Source: Gemmataceae bacterium (GTDB lineage: Bacteria > Planctomycetota > Planctomycetia > Gemmatales > Gemmataceae). From it: a stretch of 10,689 nt of DNA. This document shows, one piece after another, positions 6,098 to 10,689 of the stretch (position 1 is its first letter; every line of letters starts with the position of its first letter). A model generated the notes under the pieces. The model was not told the DNA's origin. It ran no database searches and saw nothing but the letters and a program-made list of their open reading frames with translations. Made by a program: the position numbers and the translations under genes. Location: NCBI GenBank assembly GCA_020847555.1, contig JADLBT010000393.1, forward strand, positions 1-10,689, written 5' to 3'.

Positions 6098-6748
6098 ATG
6101 CAGGGAACCCGTGAGCGTGTCCTCGACTACATCGTCCACCGGCGGGAGGCGCGGGTGGAGGAGCTGGCAGAGGCGCTGGCGATCACGCCGGCAGCAGTGC
6201 GGCGGCATCTGGACAACCTCCGGGCGGACGGTCTCGTCGACGTGCGAGCGGTGAAGCAGGCGACAGGGCGGCCCTACTATGCCTACCACCCGACAGAGCT
6301 GGCGGCCGGCCAGGTGCCGGCTGCCTATGCGGACCTGCTCGCACGGATGCTGCGGAGCCTCGGCGAGCAGGAGAGCGTGGCTGGTGGAGTGACGGAGAGC
6401 GTCGCCGCCTCGCTGGCGTCCCGGCATCTCCAGGAGATGGCGGAGGCCGCCGCGGCACCGCAGGAGCGCATCGAGCAGGTGACGGAGAGCCTGCGCCAGG
6501 AGGGGATCCTGGAGACGTGGCGCTCGGAGGCGGATGGGTACCACCTGACGAACGGCTCCTGCCCCTACCGGCTGGCAGCCCAGATCTCGAAGCTTCCCTG
6601 CGAGTCCGACCGCAAGGCGATCGAGCTGCTGCTCGGCCTCGACGTCGAGCAGGTGAACCGGATCGTCGACGGCGCGCCCGGCTGCGAGTACGTCGTCCGC
6701 GCCGAACACGAGCGGCAACTGATCGAGCTGAGCGAAGGAGTTTCATGA
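6098..6748 (+). CDS. sufR: SufR-type [2Fe-2S] transcriptional regulator of the suf operon
   Basis: The 216-residue protein begins with a winged helix-turn-helix (about residues 1-65; [22 protein letters not shown] is the helix pair, with [10 protein letters not shown] as the wing). A helical middle and a C-terminal cluster-binding region follow. The cysteines Cys155, Cys168 and Cys196 are spaced C-x12-C-x27-C. That matches the three-cysteine arrangement I recall for actinobacterial SufR and differs from cyanobacterial SufR, which has a fourth cysteine where this protein has an aspartate. SufR proteins hold a [2Fe-2S] cluster and, when loaded, repress Fe-S assembly genes. The gene is first in the operon and overlaps sufC by 4 nt (ATGA), so autoregulation is expected. 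The start at ATG 6098 is fixed by the promoter immediately upstream. Confidence 0.9.
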   Translation: MQGTRERVLDYIVHRREARVEELAEALAITPAAVRRHLDNLRADGLVDVRAVKQATGRPYYAYHPTELAAGQVPAAYADLLARMLRSLGEQESVAGGVTESVAASLASRHLQEMAEAAAAPQERIEQVTESLRQEGILETWRSEADGYHLTNGSCPYRLAAQISKLPCESDRKAIELLLGLDVEQVNRIVDGAPGCEYVVRAEHERQLIELSEGVS

Positions 6749-7503
6749 GCATGGCATCACTGCTGGAGATAAAGGACCTTCGGGCGAACATCGGCGACAA
6801 GGAGATCCTGAAAGGGCTGTCGCTGACCATCGAGGCGGGCCAGGTGCACGCGATCATGGGCCCGAACGGATCCGGCAAGAGCACCCTGGCGAACGTGCTC
6901 ATGGGCAGCCCGAGCTACGCCGTCACGGGCGGCGAGGTCCTGTTCAAGGGTCAGCCGCTCATCGGGCTCAAGCCGGACGAGCGGGCGCGGCTCGGTCTTT
7001 TCCTGGCTTTCCAGTACCCGGTCGCCATCCCCGGCGTGACGATGGTGAACTTCCTGCGCCAGGCGGTGAACGCGCGGCGGGGCCAGGAGGTCCCAATCCG
7101 CGAGTTCCGCGAGCTCCTCTTCGGCAAGATGGAGCTGCTCAAGGTGGACCAGGAGTTCGCCCGCCGCTATGTCAACGACGGCTTCAGCGGCGGCGAGAAG
7201 AAGCGGGCCGAGATGCTGCAGCTGGCGATGCTGCAGCCGTCGCTGGCTGTCCTCGACGAGACGGACTCGGGCCTCGACATCGACGCGCTGCGCACGGTCG
7301 CCGAGGGTGTGAACGCGTTGCTGACGCCGGAGATGGGGCTGCTGCTGATCACCCACTACCAGCGCCTCTTGAACTACATCAAACCGCAGTTCGTGCACGT
7401 GCTGATCGACGGGCGGATCGTGCGGTCGGGTGGTCCCGAGCTGGCGCTCGAGCTCGAGGAATCGGGCTACGACGAGCTCGAAACCGCGTCGGCGACGGTC
7501 TGA
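6745..7503 (+). CDS. sufC: Fe-S cluster assembly ATPase SufC
   Basis: This 252-residue protein is a complete ABC-type ATPase of the Suf system. Walker A is GPNGSGKS at 39-46, the signature FSGGEKKR starts at 147, Walker B/D-loop LDETDSGLD has Asp171-Glu172, and the H-loop histidine is His204 (THYQRLL). [10 protein letters not shown] in the middle is a hallmark of SufC rather than of transporter ATPases. SufC dimerises on SufB and SufD in the cytosolic SufBC2D complex, where ATP binding drives the shape change needed for cluster building. The ATG overlaps the sufR stop as ATGA, with GAAGGAG 4 nt upstream; the second ATG at 6751 has better spacing and is an equally possible start. SufB follows after only 10 nt. 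Confidence 0.96.
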   Translation: MSMASLLEIKDLRANIGDKEILKGLSLTIEAGQVHAIMGPNGSGKSTLANVLMGSPSYAVTGGEVLFKGQPLIGLKPDERARLGLFLAFQYPVAIPGVTMVNFLRQAVNARRGQEVPIREFRELLFGKMELLKVDQEFARRYVNDGFSGGEKKRAEMLQLAMLQPSLAVLDETDSGLDIDALRTVAEGVNALLTPEMGLLLITHYQRLLNYIKPQFVHVLIDGRIVRSGGPELALELEESGYDELETASATV

Positions 7504-7513
7504 GGAGGAAACG

Positions 7514-8920
7514 ATGACAACGAAGGCCGAGCTCATTCGCGAAGACGGCTACAAGTGGGGCTTCCACGACGAGGCCGAGGCCCTGTTCAAGGCGAACAAG
7601 GGCCTCAACCACCAGATCGTCGACGTTATGTCGGACATCAAGGAAGAGCCGGCGTGGATGCGGGAGTTCCGCCATCGGGCGCTGGACACGTTTCTGCAGA
7701 AGCAGGACCCGCCCTGGGGCAGCCCGCAGCTGAAGGAGATCGACTTCGAGGGTATCCACTACTACGTGCGCGCCACCGACCGGGACGAGCGCTCCTGGGA
7801 AGACGTGCCCGAGTACATCAAGAACACCTTCGACAAGCTCGGCATCCCTGAGGCGGAAAAGAAGTATCTGGCGGGTGTCGGCGCGCAGTACGACTCCGAA
7901 GTTGTCTACCACAACATCCGCGCCGACCTGGAGAAGCAGGGCGTCATCTTCGTGGGGACCGACCAGGGCCTCAAGGAGCACGAGGACATCTTCAAGGAGT
8001 ACTTCGGCACAGTGGTGCCGCCCGGGGACAACCGCTATGCGGCCCTGAACAGTGCGGTCTGGTCGGGTGGGTCGTTCATCTACGTGCCGAAGGGCGTGAA
8101 GGTGGAGATCCCGCTACAGGCCTACTTCCGCATCAACACGCAGAACATGGGCCAGTTCGAGCGGACGCTGATCATCGCCGACGAGGGCAGCCAGGTGCAC
8201 TACGTCGAAGGCTGCACGGCGCCCATCTACAGCTCGGATTCGCTCCACAGCGCCGTGGTCGAGATCATCGTGAAGAAGGGCGCCCGCGTCCGCTACACGA
8301 CGATCCAGAACTGGTCGAACAACGTCTACAACCTCGTGACCAAGCGCGCTGTCGCCTACCAGGACGCGGTCATGGAGTGGGTGGACGGCAACCTGGGGTC
8401 GAAGCTGACGATGAAGTACCCGAGCGTCTATCTGATGGAGCCGGGTGCGCACGGAGAGATCCTCTCGCTGGCGTTCGCCGGTGCCGGACATCACCAGGAC
8501 GCGGGCGGGAAGATCGTGCACGCCGCGCCCAATACGACGTCGACCATCATCTCGAAGTCTCTGAGCAAGGACGGCGGGCGGACGAGCTATCGCGGCCTGC
8601 TCAAGGTCTACGAGCACTGCGAGAACGTGAAGTCGAACGTACGTTGCGACGCGCTCCTGCTCGACGCGGAGTCCCGCTCGGACACATACCCGACGATGGA
8701 GATCGACGCCCCGGACGTGCACATCCAGCACGAGGCGTACGTGTCGAAGCTCGGCGAAGACCAGCTGTTCTACCTGACGAGCCGGGGGCTGAGCGAGGAG
8801 GCGGCGGCGAAGATGATCGTGAACGGCTTCGTCGAGCCGATCGTCAAAGAGCTGCCGATGGAGTACGCCGTCGAGCTGAACCGGCTCGTCGAGATGCAGA
8901 TGGAAGGCGCCGTCGGCTAA
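7514..8920 (+). CDS. sufB: Fe-S cluster scaffold protein SufB
   Basis: At 468 residues this is a full-length SufB, the subunit of SufBC2D that receives sulfur from SufS and carries the nascent cluster. The N-terminal [13 protein letters not shown] is typical, the long beta-helix core includes [12 protein letters not shown] and VHYVEGC (Cys234), and the C-terminal [19 protein letters not shown] motif holds Cys378, equivalent to the cluster-assembly cysteine of E. coli SufB (Cys405). [11 protein letters not shown] and DEAEAL-like acidic stretches fit the family. The start at ATG 7514 has GAGGAGG a few nt upstream, directly on the sufC stop. It is followed by an 81-nt gap before sufD, the only sizeable spacer within the operon. 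Confidence 0.97.
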   Translation: MTTKAELIREDGYKWGFHDEAEALFKANKGLNHQIVDVMSDIKEEPAWMREFRHRALDTFLQKQDPPWGSPQLKEIDFEGIHYYVRATDRDERSWEDVPEYIKNTFDKLGIPEAEKKYLAGVGAQYDSEVVYHNIRADLEKQGVIFVGTDQGLKEHEDIFKEYFGTVVPPGDNRYAALNSAVWSGGSFIYVPKGVKVEIPLQAYFRINTQNMGQFERTLIIADEGSQVHYVEGCTAPIYSSDSLHSAVVEIIVKKGARVRYTTIQNWSNNVYNLVTKRAVAYQDAVMEWVDGNLGSKLTMKYPSVYLMEPGAHGEILSLAFAGAGHHQDAGGKIVHAAPNTTSTIISKSLSKDGGRTSYRGLLKVYEHCENVKSNVRCDALLLDAESRSDTYPTMEIDAPDVHIQHEAYVSKLGEDQLFYLTSRGLSEEAAAKMIVNGFVEPIVKELPMEYAVELNRLVEMQMEGAVG

Positions 8921-9001
8921 GGGCCGCCGGCTGGCAGCCCACGCGACGACGGAAGGGCAGCCGCAGGGCGAGGGCGCCTGCCCCCGAGAGGAGAAGCACG
9001 G

Positions 9002-10303
9002 ATGACGTCTGTGGTGGAAAAGGGTGAGCGGCTGACGGCGGAGGCGAGCGCGGCACTGGGACGAGAGCTCGGCGAGAGCGCCCGCCTGCGGGCCCTGCGG
9101 GCGACCGCTGCCGCGGCCGCCTCGCAGCTGGCGATGCCCACGCCGATGGAGCGCCCCTGGAAGTATCTGGACATCTCGCGGCTGGACCTGGACGGATACC
9201 AGCCGGGGATCGGTGCCACCAGGCGGGAAACGCCGGCGGAAACGCGCCTGCGCTACGGCCTCCGCGAAGGGCTCGCCGGCGCCCTCGTGGCGAGTAACGG
9301 CGGCACGGTCTTCACCGAGAGCGTTCCCGGGGTGACCCTGACCGACTTCAGCGAGGCGGACGGATCTGCGCTCGCGGCCATCCAGGAACACCTGGGGACG
9401 GCCGTTCCCGCCGATCGGAACAAGCTGACCGCCCTGCACTATGCCTTCCTGCGCGGTGGCGTACTCGTCCAGACCAAGGCAAACGCCGAGCCGAAGGCAC
9501 CGGTGCGCATCGTCCGGGACTTTGAGAATGCCGGCCAGCTGGGGGCTCCGCACACGTTGATCCTCGCAGGCGCGAACAGTTGCCTCGACGTGATCGAGGA
9601 CTGTCGTTCGGGGGAGGGCGACGTCGTCGTCCTGCCCGTCGTCGAGATCTTCCCCGGGCCCGGGGCCCGGGTGCGCTACACCGTGCTCCACCGCTGGGGC
9701 AGCGCAACGCGGGTGTTCGGGGAACAGCGGACCGTGACCGAACGTGACAGCGCGCTCGTCGGCCTCAGCCTGGTCGCCGGCGGTCGGGTGGTGAAGTCGC
9801 ACATCGAGTCGTCGCTGGTGGGCCGGGGCTCGTCGAGCGAGCTGCTGGCACTGACGGCAGGTCGTGGCCGCGAGCACGCGGACTTCTACACGCTGCAGGA
9901 CCACATCGGGCCGGACACGCGCAGCGATCTGCTCTTCAAGGCGGCGTTGCGCGACGCCTCGCGCTCGGTCTACTACGGCCTGACGCGGGTCGGCCTGGGG
10001 GCGAAGAACGCGGACGCCAACCAGGAGAACCGGAACCTGCTGCTGAGCCGGGCAGCGAAGGCCGACAGCGACCCGGTGCTGGAGATCCTCACGCACGACA
10101 TCATCCGCGCCAGTCATGGGGCGACAGCCGGGCCGGTCGACGAGGAGCAGCTCTTCTACCTGGAGACGCGTGGCCTGCCGCGGGCCGTGGCGGAGGCGCT
10201 GCTGGTCGAAGGCTTTCTCGGCCAGGTGCTCGATCGCGTGCCCGACGAGGCACTGCGGGCGGAGCTCGACGACGCTCTCGAGGCGCGTCTGCGAGCCGGG
10301 TAG
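9002..10303 (+). CDS. sufD: Fe-S cluster assembly protein SufD
   Basis: The 433-residue protein is the SufB paralogue that completes SufBC2D. It carries the N-terminal PTPMERPWKYLDI segment typical of SufD (equivalent of the TRKxEEWKYT/D region), a central beta-helix, and the C-terminal SHGATAG motif with His372, matching the functionally important His360 of E. coli SufD. The residue two before this histidine is Ala, where several SufD proteins have Cys. EEQLFYLETRGL is the family's end motif, shared with SufB ([12 protein letters not shown]). The start ATG 9002 has GAGAGGAG upstream at good spacing. The stop is 16 nt before sufS, so the two are cotranscribed. The body is less conserved than SufB, as is usual. 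Confidence 0.94.
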   Translation: MTSVVEKGERLTAEASAALGRELGESARLRALRATAAAAASQLAMPTPMERPWKYLDISRLDLDGYQPGIGATRRETPAETRLRYGLREGLAGALVASNGGTVFTESVPGVTLTDFSEADGSALAAIQEHLGTAVPADRNKLTALHYAFLRGGVLVQTKANAEPKAPVRIVRDFENAGQLGAPHTLILAGANSCLDVIEDCRSGEGDVVVLPVVEIFPGPGARVRYTVLHRWGSATRVFGEQRTVTERDSALVGLSLVAGGRVVKSHIESSLVGRGSSSELLALTAGRGREHADFYTLQDHIGPDTRSDLLFKAALRDASRSVYYGLTRVGLGAKNADANQENRNLLLSRAAKADSDPVLEILTHDIIRASHGATAGPVDEEQLFYLETRGLPRAVAEALLVEGFLGQVLDRVPDEALRAELDDALEARLRAG

Positions 10304-10305
10304 GC

Positions 10306-10316
10306 GGAGGGAGAAG
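10306..10316 (+). promoter_or_regulatory. Ribosome binding site of sufS
   Basis: GGAGGGAGAAG sits between the sufD stop and the ATG at 10320, with GGAGG 9 nt from the start codon. It fixes the start of the truncated sufS gene. Confidence 0.65.
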
Positions 10317-10319
10317 AAG

Positions 10320-10689
10320 ATGAGCGTGGCCACGTCGTCACCGGTACTGGAGGTGGAGCGCGTCCGGGCGGATTTCCCGATCCTCGCCCAGGAGGTGAAC
10401 GGTCGCCCGCTCGTCTACCTCGACAACGCCGCGACGACCCAGAAGCCGCGCTCGGTGATCGACGCGCTCGTGCGCTACTACGAGACCACCAACGCGAACA
10501 TCCACCGGGGCATTCACACGCTCGCAGTGCGGGCGACCGAGCGGTACGAGGGGGTGCGGGCGAAGGCCGCTGCTCACATCGGCGCGACGAACGCCGAGGA
10601 CGTGGTCTTCACGCGGAACACCACGGAGGCGATCAACCTGGTGGCGCGGGCCTGGGGCGACGCCAACATCGGCGAAGGGGATGAGATCG
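10320..10689 (+). CDS. sufS: Cysteine desulfurase SufS (5' part of gene)
   Basis: The gene runs off the window after 123 codons. The visible N-terminus is that of a type II, PLP-dependent cysteine desulfurase: VRADFPILAQEVNGRPLVYLDNAATTQKP, then NIHRGIHTLAVRAT and VFTRNTTEAINLVA. SufS takes sulfur from L-cysteine to form alanine and an enzyme persulfide, which is passed (usually through SufU or SufE) to SufB. The PLP lysine and the persulfide cysteine lie beyond the visible part. The start ATG 10320 has a strong ribosome site and follows sufD by 16 nt, completing the sufRCBDS order. The N-terminus alone cannot exclude a close relative such as a selenocysteine lyase, but the context makes SufS nearly certain. 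Confidence 0.94.
   Translation, partial: MSVATSSPVLEVERVRADFPILAQEVNGRPLVYLDNAATTQKPRSVIDALVRYYETTNANIHRGIHTLAVRATERYEGVRAKAAAHIGATNAEDVVFTRNTTEAINLVARAWGDANIGEGDEI

Noticed and set aside
8114..10333. A 739-codon open frame on the minus strand opposite sufB and sufD
   Set aside because: It is antisense to two clear Suf genes, its translation is rich in Arg/His/Leu/Val with no recognisable motif, and long antisense frames are expected in DNA with strongly GC-biased third positions.
1..10689. CRISPR arrays, insertion sequences, phage genes, tRNA or rRNA genes
   Set aside because: I saw no regularly spaced repeats, transposase or integrase motifs, attachment-site-like duplications or cloverleaf-like sequence; the window is almost fully covered by ordinary chromosomal genes.

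Overview
The window is a gene-dense, very GC-rich chromosomal segment of a bacterium with no sign of mobile DNA, phage, CRISPR or defence genes. The sufR-sufC-sufB-sufD-sufS order, a three-cysteine SufR, a ClpC-type unfoldase and TAnnnT promoter hexamers placed almost directly on start codons all fit a high-GC member of the Terrabacteria. A Chloroflexota lineage of the Thermomicrobia/Sphaerobacter kind or an actinobacterial relative is the most natural reading. No rRNA or species-level marker is present, so this placement is inference.

Layout. Positions 1-696 hold the 3' end of a clpC-like AAA+ unfoldase gene, followed by an 18-bp hairpin (721-763). Positions 883-4785 carry four genes on the + strand: a small lytic transglycosylase (883-1518), an alpha/beta hydrolase with an unusual membrane-anchor and coiled-coil tail (1628-3055), a second alpha/beta hydrolase overlapping it by 13 nt (3043-3837), and a membrane-anchored VanY-type D,D-carboxypeptidase (3889-4785). 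A crotonase-family gene follows (4811-5656). It faces a small minus-strand gene of DUF3303-like character (5680-5985).

Positions 5986-6097 are a short divergent control region containing an AT-rich island. From it runs the operon sufR (6098-6748), sufC (6745-7503), sufB (7514-8920), sufD (9002-10303) and sufS (10320 to the window edge). SufBC2D is the Fe-S scaffold complex, SufS mobilises sulfur from cysteine, and SufR is the [2Fe-2S]-sensing repressor that would adjust the operon to Fe-S demand. A U-type sulfur acceptor (sufU) would be expected just beyond the window.

The Suf operon is well understood and the other genes are recognisable families. I did not find a convincing undescribed system. 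The observations most worth following are a recurring leaderless promoter architecture (TAnnnT-N6-ATG three times, TATAAT-N5-ATG once on the opposite strand), the tailed, membrane-anchored alpha/beta hydrolase, a crotonase without the standard hydratase glutamates, and an alpha/beta hydrolase without the usual acid after its penultimate strand.
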